This document shows, in pieces, positions 10,036 through 19,683 of a stretch of 64,000 nucleotides of DNA. A model generated the notes under the pieces. It was not told the DNA's origin and did not search any database. It saw only the letters and a program-made list of their open reading frames with translations. This DNA comes from Streptococcus infantis. GTDB taxonomy: Bacteria; Bacillota; Bacilli; Lactobacillales; Streptococcaceae. The position numbers and the translations under genes were made by a program. The DNA lies in contig NZ_JAHDAP010000001.1 in the NCBI RefSeq assembly GCF_018499575.1, positions 992,001-1,056,000 of the forward strand, read 5' to 3'. Numbering within the stretch: position 1 is the stretch's first letter; each line of letters opens with the position of its first letter.

Positions 10036-10064
10036 ATTCTATATGTTTTTATAGTGTTTGTCAA
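10036..10064 (-). promoter_or_regulatory. Promoter of the small gene at 9787-10002
   Basis: Minus strand: consensus -35 TTGACA (10059-10064), 17-bp spacer, -10 TAGAAT (10036-10041). Unusually strong for a 71-codon gene. Confidence 0.8.
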
Positions 10065-10107
10065 TTAAAACACATATATTAATAACATTATTGCGTTAAG
10101 ATTGTAA

Positions 10108-11004
10108 TTATTTAGCTTTCAAAGCTGATAATATATGGGTTCGAATATCTTCAACTCCATTAGGATTTGCTGGCAAGAATATTGTATTATTTCCTTGTTT
10201 ATCTGCAAAATTATTCAATGTATCCAAATACTGATTGGTTAATAGGATTGACATAATTTGTTCTTCAGTTAATTCGACATTGGCTCCTTTTAACTCTTTA
10301 ATAGAATCAGCAAGTCCATCAACAATTGCTTTCCGCTGCTCTGCGATCCCCACACCATGGAGGCGATCTTTTTCTGCCTCAGCTTCTGCCGCTGTAACGA
10401 TCTTAATTTTATCTGCTTCAGCCAATTCTTGAGCTGCCACTCTCTTACGTTGGGCAGCATTAATCTCGTTCATTGATTGTTTGACTTCTGCATCCGGCTC
10501 AACTTTGGTAATGAGCGTCTTAACGATAATATACCCATACGTTGACATTTCTTCCGCTACTTGCTTTTGAACTTCTAATGCAATTTCATCTTTTTTCTCA
10601 AACAATTCATCCAAAGTTAACTTAGGAACAGATGAGCGCAATGCATCTTCAATATAAGATTTGATTTGAGCTTCAGGTCTCATCAATTTATAGTAAGCGT
10701 CTGTAACGTTTAACTCATTTACACGATACTGAGTTGCGACATTCATAGTCACAAAAACGTTATCTTGGGTTTTGGTTTCAACCACGATCTCACTTTGTAA
10801 AAGGCGTAGCTGCACACGAGCTGCAATTTTGTCAATGCCAAATGGTGCCCGTAGATGAATACCACTATTACTTAACTTTTGATACTTACCAAATCGTTCG
10901 ATAATTGCAACAGATTGTTGACGAACGACATAAACAGAGCTCACTAACACAGCTCCTACAATAAGCATTAGAATCACTAGAACAAGTAAAACTTGTAAAA
11001 CCAT
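10108..11004 (-). CDS. SPFH/band 7 (stomatin-like) membrane protein
   Basis: A 298-residue protein of the stomatin/QmcA type, which form oligomers on membrane microdomains and often associate with proteases. One N-terminal helix (about 1-25) is followed by the band 7 domain (about 27-180, with SGIHLRAPFGID and TQDNVFVTMNV). An Ala/Glu-rich coiled coil follows (AEADKIKIVTAAEAEAEKDR, near 195-215), then a C-terminal segment. GGGGGAG precedes the ATG at 11004. It stands alone between the small gene and ilvA. Confidence 0.88.
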   Translation of the reverse strand: MVLQVLLVLVILMLIVGAVLVSSVYVVRQQSVAIIERFGKYQKLSNSGIHLRAPFGIDKIAARVQLRLLQSEIVVETKTQDNVFVTMNVATQYRVNELNVTDAYYKLMRPEAQIKSYIEDALRSSVPKLTLDELFEKKDEIALEVQKQVAEEMSTYGYIIVKTLITKVEPDAEVKQSMNEINAAQRKRVAAQELAEADKIKIVTAAEAEAEKDRLHGVGIAEQRKAIVDGLADSIKELKGANVELTEEQIMSILLTNQYLDTLNNFADKQGNNTIFLPANPNGVEDIRTHILSALKAK

Positions 11005-11086
11005 GGGAATCTCCCCCTTTCTTCACTTACATTATAGCACTCATATATAGGTTAGGCAAATGATATGATAAAAATTTTATAGGATA

Positions 11087-12337
11087 TTAAACAAGCATAT
11101 TATATAGAGTTTCATTCCCATTCAAGTTAATATAAGACGGATCAAATTTCTCCATTCGGTGAATCAAGCCCGCATAATCATGCTTGTTAGCAAGAGCAAT
11201 CCCGATTAAGACAGGTCCTGTTCCCTTGCTGGCACGTTTAATATACTCAAAACGAGTGATATCATCATTTGGCCCCAAGATATCATTTACAAATTCTCGA
11301 AGAGCCCCTGGACGTTGTGGGAAGTTGACTACAAAGTAATGCTTGATACCATCGTAAATCAAGGCACGCTCTTCCATCTCTGGCATACGGTTGATATCGT
11401 TATTTCCTCCAGAGATAATGCAACAAATGGTCTTTCCTTTTATATAGTCTGACAGTACTTCCAGAGCCGCCACACTAGCAGCACCAGCAGGCTCAGCTAC
11501 AATTCCTTGTTTAGAATAAAGATCAATCAAGGTCTCAGAGATTAAGCCTTCGTCCACTCCGATAAGCGTTTCAACATTTTTACGGGTTGCTTCATAGGTC
11601 AACTGTCCAACCTTCTGCACAGCAATCCCGTCTGCAAACTTATCAATTTCTTTGAGTTTAACGGGACCTCCAGCCTCAAACGCCGCCTTCATGGAACGAG
11701 CTCCGTTAGCTTCTACACCAAGAACTTCAATAGCAGGATTCGTTTCCTTTATATAAGTAGAAACTCCTGCAATGAGTCCTCCACCTCCTACAGGAACCAA
11801 GACAGTATCAAAATCAATGGATTCTTTTCGCGCTTCTTCTAAAATTTCATAAGCTACTGTTCCTTGTCCTGCTTGAACATAAGGATCATCAAAAGGATCG
11901 ATGAAGGTACGATTTTCAGCGACTGTAAACTCTTGAGCTGCCTTAGCCGAAGCATCAAAGGTATCTCCTACCAATTTGATAGTTACAAAATCTCCACCAA
12001 AGAAACGAACCTGACCAATTTTTTGTTGAGGTGTTGTAATGGGCATAAAGATTGTTGCAGGAATCTTCATCTCGTTACAAGTGTAGGCAACACCTTGAGC
12101 GTGATTGCCAGCTGAAGCACAGACAACTCCGCGCTCACGTTCTTCCTTAGTCAATTGTGAGATAGCATAATAAGCTCCTCGAATCTTAAACGACCGAACT
12201 CGTTGAGCATTTTCTTTTTTGAGATAAATTTTAGCTCCGTATTTTTCTGATAAGTAATGATCATATTCTAGTGGTGTATTGACTACTACACCACTCAGAA
12301 CCTTGTGGGCCTTCACCACATCTTTTGCACTAAGCAT
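11087..12337 (-). CDS. ilvA: Threonine ammonia-lyase (threonine dehydratase)
   Basis: PLP enzyme deaminating threonine to 2-oxobutanoate, the first step of isoleucine synthesis. The 416-residue protein has the PLP lysine at 51 (RSFKIRGA), the phosphate-binding glycine loop (GGGGLIAG), and one C-terminal ACT-like regulatory domain from about 335 (VNFPQRPGALREFVNDI), the short biosynthetic type. The start at 12337 follows AGGAG. It is the last gene of the ilvB-N-C-A series, possibly separated from ilvC by a partial terminator. Confidence 0.95.
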   Translation of the reverse strand: MLSAKDVVKAHKVLSGVVVNTPLEYDHYLSEKYGAKIYLKKENAQRVRSFKIRGAYYAISQLTKEERERGVVCASAGNHAQGVAYTCNEMKIPATIFMPITTPQQKIGQVRFFGGDFVTIKLVGDTFDASAKAAQEFTVAENRTFIDPFDDPYVQAGQGTVAYEILEEARKESIDFDTVLVPVGGGGLIAGVSTYIKETNPAIEVLGVEANGARSMKAAFEAGGPVKLKEIDKFADGIAVQKVGQLTYEATRKNVETLIGVDEGLISETLIDLYSKQGIVAEPAGAASVAALEVLSDYIKGKTICCIISGGNNDINRMPEMEERALIYDGIKHYFVVNFPQRPGALREFVNDILGPNDDITRFEYIKRASKGTGPVLIGIALANKHDYAGLIHRMEKFDPSYINLNGNETLYNMLV

Positions 12338-12365
12338 AATCTTCTCCTTGATTCTTTTTCAAGAT

Positions 12366-12395
12366 AAAAAGCGGGTTAGGTACCCCCCAACTCGC
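12366..12395 (-). terminator. Possible terminator or attenuator between ilvC and ilvA
   Basis: Minus strand: GCGAGTT and AACCCGC pair with one mismatch around a G-rich loop (a run of six G) and are followed by five T. The stem is short, so partial readthrough into ilvA is likely. Confidence 0.45.
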
Positions 12396-12417
12396 CTTCT
12401 ATTTTTATTCTCAAAAA

Positions 12418-13482
<1,065 letters not shown>

Positions 13483-13504
13483 TTAACAAATTTAAGTTAT
13501 TTTT

Positions 13505-13607
13505 TACTCAATGAAAATCAAAGAGCAAATTAGGAAGCTAGGCGCAGGCTGTACTTGAGTACGGCAAGGCAAAGCTGACGTGATTTGAATTTGATTTTCG
13601 AAGAGTA
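13505..13607. repeat. RUP element (repeat unit of pneumococcus)
   Basis: This 103-bp segment begins TACTCAATGAAAATCAA and ends in the imperfect inverse GATTTTCGAAGAGTA. Its interior (AGGAAGCTAGGCGCAGGCTG; GACGTGATTTGAA) matches the RUP sequence I remember from pneumococcal genomes. RUPs are non-autonomous and thought to be mobilised by an IS630-type transposase, inserting at TA. The right end touches the ilvN stop codon, so it sits in the ilvN-ilvC spacer of the operon. Confidence 0.9.
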
Positions 13608-14084
13608 TTAATCGCGGGTAAAACCAGTTGCACCCGTACGAGCGATATTCTTGATACCGTATGGTCGAATAACCCGAATCAAAGCTTCACTCTTTTCTGC
13701 ATTCCCAGTCATCTGAACGGTAATAGAGCTCGGAGCCACATCGACCACAGTTGCACGGAAAGGCTGGATAATAGCTAAAATTTCTGCTCGCTTCTCAGCT
13801 GGTGCTGCAACCTTTACCAAAATAACTTCGCGCTCGAGGTGCGGTTTATCTGTGATATCACGGACACGAATCACGTCGACCTGACGGTTGAGTTGTTTGA
13901 TGATTTGCTCCACTTCATCGTGAGATGCAACATCAATGATAATGGTAATCCGTGACACATTAGGATTTTCTGTCGCCCCTACCGAGATACTCTCAATATT
14001 GACTTGGCGTCTAGACAAGACACCGGTAAAACGATTGAGAACTCCTGACCGGTTTTGAAGTTTGGCTGTTAACATTCTACGCAT
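13608..14084 (-). CDS. ilvN: Acetolactate synthase small (regulatory) subunit
   Basis: Regulatory subunit that gives valine feedback inhibition to IlvB. The 158-residue protein has an N-terminal ACT domain (NRSGVLNRFTGVLSRRQVNIES, about 12-33) and the typical C-terminal domain with RPYGIKNIARTG. Its start overlaps the ilvB stop by 8 bp, indicating translational coupling; an internal ATG at 14075 is an alternative start. The stop codon abuts the RUP repeat. Confidence 0.94.
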   Translation of the reverse strand: MRRMLTAKLQNRSGVLNRFTGVLSRRQVNIESISVGATENPNVSRITIIIDVASHDEVEQIIKQLNRQVDVIRVRDITDKPHLEREVILVKVAAPAEKRAEILAIIQPFRATVVDVAPSSITVQMTGNAEKSEALIRVIRPYGIKNIARTGATGFTRD

Positions 14085-15777
14085 TAAACTTCACCCCCAA
14101 CATCTCATGATTACTCTTACCAGCTGGTACCATCGGTAAAACATGCTCTTTACGAGAAATATCTACCTCGATAAACATTGGTACATCTTCCAAGATGACT
14201 TCCAAATCCTTTTCTAAGGTTTCAGGATTATCAAATTTATAATTTTTAATCCCGTAAGCCTGCGCCATTAATTGGAAATCAGGGAGGCTATCGAAGACCG
14301 ACTCTGATGTTCGTCCTTCATAGAAGGCTTCTTGCCATTGACGAACCATCCCAAGCGAGTGGTTATTGAGCATGATGACCTTGATTGGAATCTTATAGAT
14401 ATTCAAGATTGCCAATTCCTGATTGGTCATTTGGAAACCACCATCACCGACAAAGAGCACGACCTCCTTATCTGGATTGGCAATTTTTGCTCCAATGGCT
14501 GCAGGAACTCCGAATCCCATGGTTCCTAGACCACCTGAAGTTACGAGTTGACGCTCGTTTTGGTATGGATAGTATTGAGCTGTCCACATTTGGTGTTGGC
14601 CGACGTCAGTTACGACAATAGCATCACCCTTAGTCAATTCGCCTATACGTTCAATAACTGCTTGTGGTTGGACAACACGCTCCTTCTTATCATAAGAACG
14701 AACACGATTCTTATCTTTGGTAACTTTTTCAATCCATTTTTCAGTATTGTTACGAACGATTGGCTCAGCTAGCAACTGCTGCAAGGCCTTTTTCGCATCT
14801 CCAACAACTGGGATATCAACAGCGATAATCTTACCAATCTCTGCTGGATCGATATCGATATGCGCTACTTTGGCATTCTTCGCAAATGTCTTAGGATTAC
14901 CAGTCAAACGATCATCAAAACGACAACCAATCGAAATCATAAAATCAGCTTCTGTCATTGCGATATTAGCTGCAAAGGAACCATGCATTCCACCCATTCC
15001 CAAAAATAGTGGATGGCTAGTTGCAATTGTACCCTGTCCCAAAAGACTGGTAACAACAGGAATTTGATAGCGCTCTGCAAATTCATTTAACTCCGCAGCA
15101 GCTTCAGCATAACTAATACCACCACCAGCTAACAAGACAGGTTTTTTAGCCTTAGAGAGTTGCTTCAAGATCTTCTTGATTTGCATCTCATTAGGCTCAA
15201 GAGTTGGTTGATAACTTGGTAAATCTATTTCTGATGAATAGACAAAGTCCGTTTCAAGAGCCGAAACATCTTTTGGCAAGTCAATAACAACTGGACCTGG
15301 ACGACCCGTAGTTGCAATATGTACGGCCTCTGTGATCACACGTGGGATATCCGCTGTCTCTCGAACCTGGTAGTTGTACTTGGTAATCGGCATGGTAATT
15401 CCAACAATATCTGCTTCTTGGAAAGCATCCTTACCGATTCCCGCTCTTGCCACCTGACCAGTGAAGACCAAAAGGGGAACACTGTCACTCATAGCATCTG
15501 CAATACCAGTAATGGCATTGGTAGCTCCTGGTCCACTTGTGACGACTGCGACACCAAGTTTCCCTGTTGACTTAGCATAACCTTCTGCTTCATGAAGACA
15601 ACCTTGTTCATGCCGACCTAGAATATGGCGAATGCCTTTAAAATTATAAATAGCATCATATAAAGGCAATACAGCCCCGCCTGGATAACCAAAAATCGTA
15701 TCGATTCCTAGGTCACGGAGCGTTTCCAAAACAAGTTCTGATCCCGACTTTGGTGAATCTAAAATGATTTTCTCCAT
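14077..15777 (-). CDS. ilvB: Acetolactate synthase large (catalytic) subunit
   Basis: ThDP- and FAD-dependent enzyme condensing two pyruvates, or pyruvate with oxobutanoate, at the start of branched-chain amino acid synthesis. The 566-residue protein has the catalytic Glu region GRHEQGCLHEAEGYA, the central FAD-binding domain, and the ThDP motif VGDGGFQMT...NN near 440-470. AAAGGGGA precedes the ATG at 15777. First gene of the operon; its promoter carries a CodY-like box. Confidence 0.96.
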   Translation of the reverse strand: MEKIILDSPKSGSELVLETLRDLGIDTIFGYPGGAVLPLYDAIYNFKGIRHILGRHEQGCLHEAEGYAKSTGKLGVAVVTSGPGATNAITGIADAMSDSVPLLVFTGQVARAGIGKDAFQEADIVGITMPITKYNYQVRETADIPRVITEAVHIATTGRPGPVVIDLPKDVSALETDFVYSSEIDLPSYQPTLEPNEMQIKKILKQLSKAKKPVLLAGGGISYAEAAAELNEFAERYQIPVVTSLLGQGTIATSHPLFLGMGGMHGSFAANIAMTEADFMISIGCRFDDRLTGNPKTFAKNAKVAHIDIDPAEIGKIIAVDIPVVGDAKKALQQLLAEPIVRNNTEKWIEKVTKDKNRVRSYDKKERVVQPQAVIERIGELTKGDAIVVTDVGQHQMWTAQYYPYQNERQLVTSGGLGTMGFGVPAAIGAKIANPDKEVVLFVGDGGFQMTNQELAILNIYKIPIKVIMLNNHSLGMVRQWQEAFYEGRTSESVFDSLPDFQLMAQAYGIKNYKFDNPETLEKDLEVILEDVPMFIEVDISRKEHVLPMVPAGKSNHEMLGVKFNA

Positions 15778-15814
15778 TGTTCCCCTTTCTGTTCTCTTAA
15801 AATGACTTGTTTCT

Positions 15815-15842
15815 ATAATACCATTTTTTCAAAAATTTTCAA
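15815..15842 (-). promoter_or_regulatory. ilvB operon promoter
   Basis: Minus strand: -35 TTGAAA (15837-15842), 16-bp spacer, -10 TATTAT (15815-15820). Confidence 0.75.
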
Positions 15843-15854
15843 GACAAAAGAAGA

Positions 15855-15869
15855 AATTTTCTGAATTTT
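15855..15869 (-). promoter_or_regulatory. CodY box upstream of ilvB
   Basis: AAAATTCAGAAAATT on the minus strand matches the CodY consensus AATTTTCWGAAAATT at 13 of 15 positions. It lies just upstream of the -35. A weaker AT-rich match overlaps the promoter. CodY repression of ilv genes when branched-chain amino acids are plentiful is established for streptococci. Confidence 0.7.
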
Positions 15870-15936
15870 CTATCTAGATACTTTACAATATCAAATTGAT
15901 TCGAAAAATTATACGTATTTTTAGTTTTTAATAGAA

Positions 15937-15965
15937 AAAGGTTGAGACATTTTGTCTCAACCTTT
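15937..15965 (-). terminator. Terminator after rplA
   Basis: A perfect 13-bp stem AAAGGTTGAGACA / TGTCTCAACCTTT with a 3-nt loop is followed by T-residues on the minus strand. Confidence 0.9.
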
Positions 15966-15979
15966 CGATTATTTACTGA

Positions 15980-16669
15980 TTAAAGTGAGTTAACGTCAAC
16001 CTTGATACCAACACCTTGAGTAGTTGTGATTGTCAAGCTTGTTACGTAAGTTCCTTTTGCTGTAGCTGGTTTAGATTTTTGGATTGTTTCGTTGAATGCT
16101 TTGAAGTTTTCAACTAACTTGTCAGCTTCAAATGAAACTTTACCGATGATAGCTTGTACGATACCAGCACGGTCAGCACGGTAAGTGATTTTACCACCTT
16201 TAGACTCTTCAACTGCTTTAGCAACATCCATTGTTACAGTACCAGTTTTAGGGTTTGGCATCAAGTTACGTGGTCCAAGGACACGTCCAAGACGTCCAAC
16301 AAGAGCCATCATGTCAGGTGTAGCGATAACTACGTCAAAGTCCAACCAACCGTCGTTGATTTTAGCAACAAGGTCGTCTTCACCAACAAAGTCTGCACCA
16401 GCAGCTTTTGCTTCTTCAGCTTTTGCACCACGTGCAAATACAAGAACGCGAGATGTTTTACCAGTACCGTTTGGCAATACCATTGCTCCACGGATTTGTT
16501 GGTCAGCTTTTTTCACGTCGATGTTCAAGTTGTAAGCAACTTCTACAGTTGCGTCAAATTTTGCAAAGTTAGTTTCTTTTGCAAGAGCTACAGCTTCTTC
16601 TACGCTGTATGCTTTTGTGCTGTCGATTTTCTCAAGAGCAGCACGAAGTTGTTTGCTTTTTTTAGCCAT
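15980..16669 (-). CDS. rplA: 50S ribosomal protein L1
   Basis: Binds 23S rRNA at the L1 stalk and typically represses its own operon. The 229-residue protein is full length, with the conserved [21 protein letters not shown] block near 130-150. AAGGAG precedes the ATG at 16669. It follows rplK by 96 bp; that spacer repeats a 16-bp motif from the rplK leader (see the regulatory entries). Confidence 0.98.
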   Translation of the reverse strand: MAKKSKQLRAALEKIDSTKAYSVEEAVALAKETNFAKFDATVEVAYNLNIDVKKADQQIRGAMVLPNGTGKTSRVLVFARGAKAEEAKAAGADFVGEDDLVAKINDGWLDFDVVIATPDMMALVGRLGRVLGPRNLMPNPKTGTVTMDVAKAVEESKGGKITYRADRAGIVQAIIGKVSFEADKLVENFKAFNETIQKSKPATAKGTYVTSLTITTTQGVGIKVDVNSL

Positions 16670-16698
16670 TTTCTATTCTCCTTGTAAGTGGTTCAATC

Positions 16699-16714
16699 GA
16701 TTTTCATCTCCCAC
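16699..16714 (-). promoter_or_regulatory. Putative L1-binding motif in the rplK-rplA spacer
   Basis: Minus strand GTGGGAGATGAAAATC. The same element with two changes occurs in the rplK leader at 17230-17245. Ribosomal protein L1 is known to bind operon mRNA at sites resembling its 23S target; assigning this motif to L1 is inference. Confidence 0.4.
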
Positions 16715-16765
16715 GTCACTTCTCGAAATGATGAAGTCTTGCGGGTTATATAGGGAAGTTATTGA

Positions 16766-17191
16766 TTAGTCAACAACAGTGAATCCCATAGAACGAGCAG
16801 TACCTTCGATCATACGCATTGCAGACTCAATGTTTGCAGCGTTCAAATCTGGCATCTTAGTTTCTGCAATTTCTTGTACTTGTGCACGAGTAACTGTAGC
16901 AACTTTAGTTTTGTTAGGTGTACCTGATCCCTTTTCAACACCTGCAGCTTTTTTCAAAAGAACAGCAGCTGGTGGTGTTTTAGTAACGAAAGTAAATGAT
17001 TTATCTTCGTATACTGAGATAACAACTGGAATGATCATACCAGCTTGGTCAGCTGTACGAGCGTTGAACTCTTTTGTGAATCCCATGATGTTGATACCAG
17101 CTTGACCAAGAGCAGGTCCAACCGGTGGAGCTGGTGTAGCTTTACCAGCAGGGATTTGCAATTTTACAAGTTTTTCGACTTTTTTAGCCAT
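16766..17191 (-). CDS. rplK: 50S ribosomal protein L11
   Basis: Component of the GTPase-associated centre of the 50S subunit; binds the thiostrepton region of 23S rRNA. The 141-residue protein has the N-terminal [15 protein letters not shown] segment and the RNA-binding C-terminal domain ([25 protein letters not shown]). AAAGGAGG precedes the ATG at 17191. First gene of the rplK-rplA operon. Confidence 0.98.
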   Translation of the reverse strand: MAKKVEKLVKLQIPAGKATPAPPVGPALGQAGINIMGFTKEFNARTADQAGMIIPVVISVYEDKSFTFVTKTPPAAVLLKKAAGVEKGSGTPNKTKVATVTRAQVQEIAETKMPDLNAANIESAMRMIEGTARSMGFTVVD

Positions 17192-17229
17192 TTTTAAATC
17201 CTCCTTTGTGGTTTTGGCGGTAATTTAGA

Positions 17230-17245
17230 GATTTTTACCTCCCAC
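17230..17245 (-). promoter_or_regulatory. Putative L1-binding motif in the rplK leader
   Basis: Minus strand GTGGGAGGTAAAAATC, 14 of 16 identical to the copy in front of rplA. It directly follows a small hairpin GTATGT / ACATAC (17248-17264) at the very start of the predicted transcript. Confidence 0.4.
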
Positions 17246-17270
17246 AAGTATGTTTTACACATACCCTACT

Positions 17271-17298
17271 ATTATACACTAATCTATCTCAAATGCAA
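17271..17298 (-). promoter_or_regulatory. rplK-rplA promoter
   Basis: Minus strand: -35 TTGCAT (17293-17298), 16-bp spacer, consensus -10 TATAAT (17271-17276). Confidence 0.75.
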
Positions 17299-17380
17299 GA
17301 GAAAAATCCTATTTTTAGAGAAATTTTATTACTGAATTTGGCTATTATTTCTTTCGTGAAAGAGTTCTGAACTACAAACA

Positions 17381-17402
17381 AAAAACCGCTCTGTTTTGAG
17401 CG
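17381..17402 (-). terminator. Terminator after the GNAT gene
   Basis: Short stem CGCTC / GAGCG (17387-17391, 17398-17402) followed on the minus strand by GG and six T. Placed directly after the acetyltransferase gene. Confidence 0.65.
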
Positions 17403-17415
17403 ATTATAAGGGATA

Positions 17416-17907
17416 CTAAATTTTGTAGGAGTCCAGCTTTAAGAGCAGGCTTGTCCCTTTTTCAGTACTTCCACTTTCTACAAATCCAAGGGACTCAAAA
17501 CATCGTCTGGAGGCATAATTGAAATCATAGATTTCCTGAACTTTTAATTCTTTCCATCCTCTTTGTCGAGCTAGATCAATCAAAGTCTTCAAAACCTTAC
17601 ATCCAAGTCCTTGATGCTGGTAAGTTGGATTACCAATCACAATAGGAATATTCTCCAGAGATAAGGTGACATCCCCAATCGGAAGCCACTCTCCCTTTTC
17701 TCGAAACTCAATCCAGAACAAATCCCCGTGTTCCTCTAAATAGGAATACATGGCATTTAATTTTTCCAAACTATAGGGAATTCTAATGCCATCTACCAGT
17801 TCCACCAAATCCACATCTTGATACCAGGATAAAGCTGCATCACGATGATCTGTTAAAAAATAGGGAACTAGACGTAGGGAATCATCTATCTGAATAATCT
17901 TTGGCAT
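17416..17907 (-). CDS. GNAT family N-acetyltransferase
   Basis: A 163-residue acetyl-CoA-dependent acetyltransferase; substrate unknown. The acetyl-CoA pyrophosphate loop is visible as QHQGLGCKVLKTLI near 100-113, preceded by the GDVTLS strand and followed by the YASRRCFESLGF segment typical of the family. AGGAG lies 9 nt before the ATG at 17907. It overlaps the upstream ParB-like gene by 26 bp, so the two are probably translated together and may act on a shared target. Confidence 0.85.
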   Translation of the reverse strand: MPKIIQIDDSLRLVPYFLTDHRDAALSWYQDVDLVELVDGIRIPYSLEKLNAMYSYLEEHGDLFWIEFREKGEWLPIGDVTLSLENIPIVIGNPTYQHQGLGCKVLKTLIDLARQRGWKELKVQEIYDFNYASRRCFESLGFVESGSTEKGTSLLLKLDSYKI

Positions 17908-18301
17908 CTTTTTTTGCTCCTAACAACTGCTTCGCTGCTTGATTAAAACCATCACACCAATTGTACCATTTTGCTTCATACTCATCTTGAGGTATGATAC
18001 GATTTTTTAAATCCAGAACAGAGTATATCTTTCTTTCCTCGCAAACTTGCGCATAGAGATGATATAGTTCATTACCACCATCTTTATCCCACTCAGCAGA
18101 AATCGTATTTTGACCAGCTAACAAAGCTTGGTAAGCTCTGTGATGCCCATCTGTAATCAGCAACCGATCTCCAAATGCAAGAACACTGATTGGATTAATA
18201 CTTGGCTTTTCTACCGACTGATAAAGCATCTGGATATCTTGCAACTTCTTTTCTGATAAGTATAGTTGGGTCGGATGAAGATCTTTTATCTTGACTTCCA
18301 T
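17882..18301 (-). CDS. ParB-like N-terminal domain protein
   Basis: A 139-residue protein carrying only a ParB/Srx-type fold. The start VKIKDLHPTQLYLSEKKL resembles the ParB N-terminus and ITDGHHRAYQALLAG (about 49-63) resembles the conserved GxxRxxA box. There is no partner ParA and no DNA-binding HTH domain, so chromosome partitioning is unlikely. Such stand-alone domains can be NTP-binding enzymes or nucleases. GAGGAG precedes the ATG at 18301. It is co-encoded with the GNAT gene. Confidence 0.7.
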   Translation of the reverse strand: MEVKIKDLHPTQLYLSEKKLQDIQMLYQSVEKPSINPISVLAFGDRLLITDGHHRAYQALLAGQNTISAEWDKDGGNELYHLYAQVCEERKIYSVLDLKNRIIPQDEYEAKWYNWCDGFNQAAKQLLGAKKDAKDYSDR

Positions 18302-18328
18302 TTTTATCTCCTCAAGAAGGGTTAAACC

Positions 18329-18979
18329 CTACTTTTGTTTGCCTGTAAAGCGCCATTGAAAGCGAAGTTTGTCATAAAATGGAAATTCAATGAGTAGAAT
18401 TCCAAGACCCAGACAGAGACTTGCAAGAACATCTGATGGGTAATGAACTCCCAGATAGACTCTGGAAATGATTACACTTACTAGGTAGATTCCCAGTAAA
18501 ATCTGGAGAATGAGCTTTACAGTCCTATCTTTCACTCTCTGTCCCACAATGATAATTAGAGAACCGATTAGGAGGGTTACTGCTAGCGAGTGACCACTAG
18601 GGAAAGAAAATCCTTTTTCCTCCACTAAATGTAAAATATCTGGTCGCGGACGTTGATAGAGGTGTTTTAAGGACACAATTAAAATTCCAGCCAAACTAAG
18701 ATTGCCAGCTACTAAAAGGCTTTCTGACTTCCACTTTTTCAGATAAAAAATAACAGTCAATAGAATTGCCCAAGAAATAACGATTGGTAAGTCAATCAGA
18801 CGAGTAATTCCACGAAAGATAGTTGTTAATATAGCTGGTAAATCTCCACGGATTGCTGTCTGAATAGACGAATCAAATGGTATCAATTGTTCTGGATAAA
18901 ACTTAACTACATAACCCAGAATCACAAATAGTAAAAGGGCAAAAGAGCCCTTTGTTAAAAATGTTTGTTTATTTTTCAT
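18329..18979 (-). CDS. PAP2 family membrane phosphatase
   Basis: Membrane lipid phosphatase, perhaps acting on phosphatidic acid or undecaprenyl pyrophosphate. The 216-residue protein has all three PAP2 motifs: KHLYQRPRP (105-113), PSGHS (127-131) and SRVYLGVHYPSD (172-183), with five to six helices. Its start lies 11 bp inside the end of ribU, so it is probably cotranscribed with ribU and under the same FMN riboswitch. Confidence 0.9.
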   Translation of the reverse strand: MKNKQTFLTKGSFALLLFVILGYVVKFYPEQLIPFDSSIQTAIRGDLPAILTTIFRGITRLIDLPIVISWAILLTVIFYLKKWKSESLLVAGNLSLAGILIVSLKHLYQRPRPDILHLVEEKGFSFPSGHSLAVTLLIGSLIIIVGQRVKDRTVKLILQILLGIYLVSVIISRVYLGVHYPSDVLASLCLGLGILLIEFPFYDKLRFQWRFTGKQK

Positions 18980-19532
18980 AGCGTTTCAAAGTTGGTTTTA
19001 GAAGGACAAATAATAACCAGAATGAGATGGCAAAAATAAGACCTTCAATCAAATTAAATGGCAAGACCATTGTCAACAAGTAATTACTAAGTCCTAAAAT
19101 ATTCTCAATATCGAAGTTAGCAAATTTTGCATACAAAGGTACAGCATAAACGTAGTTTAGAACGAGCATCGCTATAGTAAGACCAATCGTTCCGGCTAAT
19201 GAAGCTAGGACAAAACGCATGGTTGTACGCTCTTTTTTCCAAATCAGACCAAAAGCAAGAACAAAGACTCCTAAGGCTACGATATTCATCGGCAAACCAA
19301 TGTAGGTACTAACTCCTTGGTTGTTCAGAAGGATTTTCAGCAAGGACCGAAGGAATAGCACTCCTAAAGCTGCTGGTAAATCCAAGACCACCAAGCCCAC
19401 AAGGACAGGTAAGATACTGAATTCAATCCTCAAAAAGGACGCCGCAGGCAAGAGCGGAAAGTCAAAGTACATCAACACAAATGAAAGTGCTGATAAAATT
19501 GCAATGGTCGAAAGTCGACGTGTGTTTGTCAT
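18969..19532 (-). CDS. ribU: Riboflavin ECF transporter S component
   Basis: Membrane substrate-binding subunit that captures riboflavin for import with the shared ECF module (not in this window). The 187-residue protein has about six helices and the N-terminal LSFVLMYFDFPL region typical of RibU. I chose the ATG at 19532 because GGAGG precedes it by 8 nt; the longer reading would start at a TTG that overlaps this ribosome site. An FMN riboswitch lies upstream, which strongly supports the substrate. Confidence 0.92.
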   Translation of the reverse strand: MTNTRRLSTIAILSALSFVLMYFDFPLLPAASFLRIEFSILPVLVGLVVLDLPAALGVLFLRSLLKILLNNQGVSTYIGLPMNIVALGVFVLAFGLIWKKERTTMRFVLASLAGTIGLTIAMLVLNYVYAVPLYAKFANFDIENILGLSNYLLTMVLPFNLIEGLIFAISFWLLFVLLKPTLKRYEK

Positions 19533-19683
19533 AACAGGTTCCTCCAATTTTCTATAAAATCAGAAGAAGTTGGAAAGTTTCTCTCTATCTACTCTCTTAA
19601 CTATCTCAAAAAATAACCTAAGCTTACAAAGAAACCGGTTTTATTTCTATTATAATGAAGCAGAATAGACAAAGCCATCCTTT

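Noticed and set aside
17882..18301. Chromosome-partitioning ParB
   Set aside because: Only the N-terminal ParB-like fold is present, without the HTH and dimerisation domains, and there is no ParA or parS nearby.
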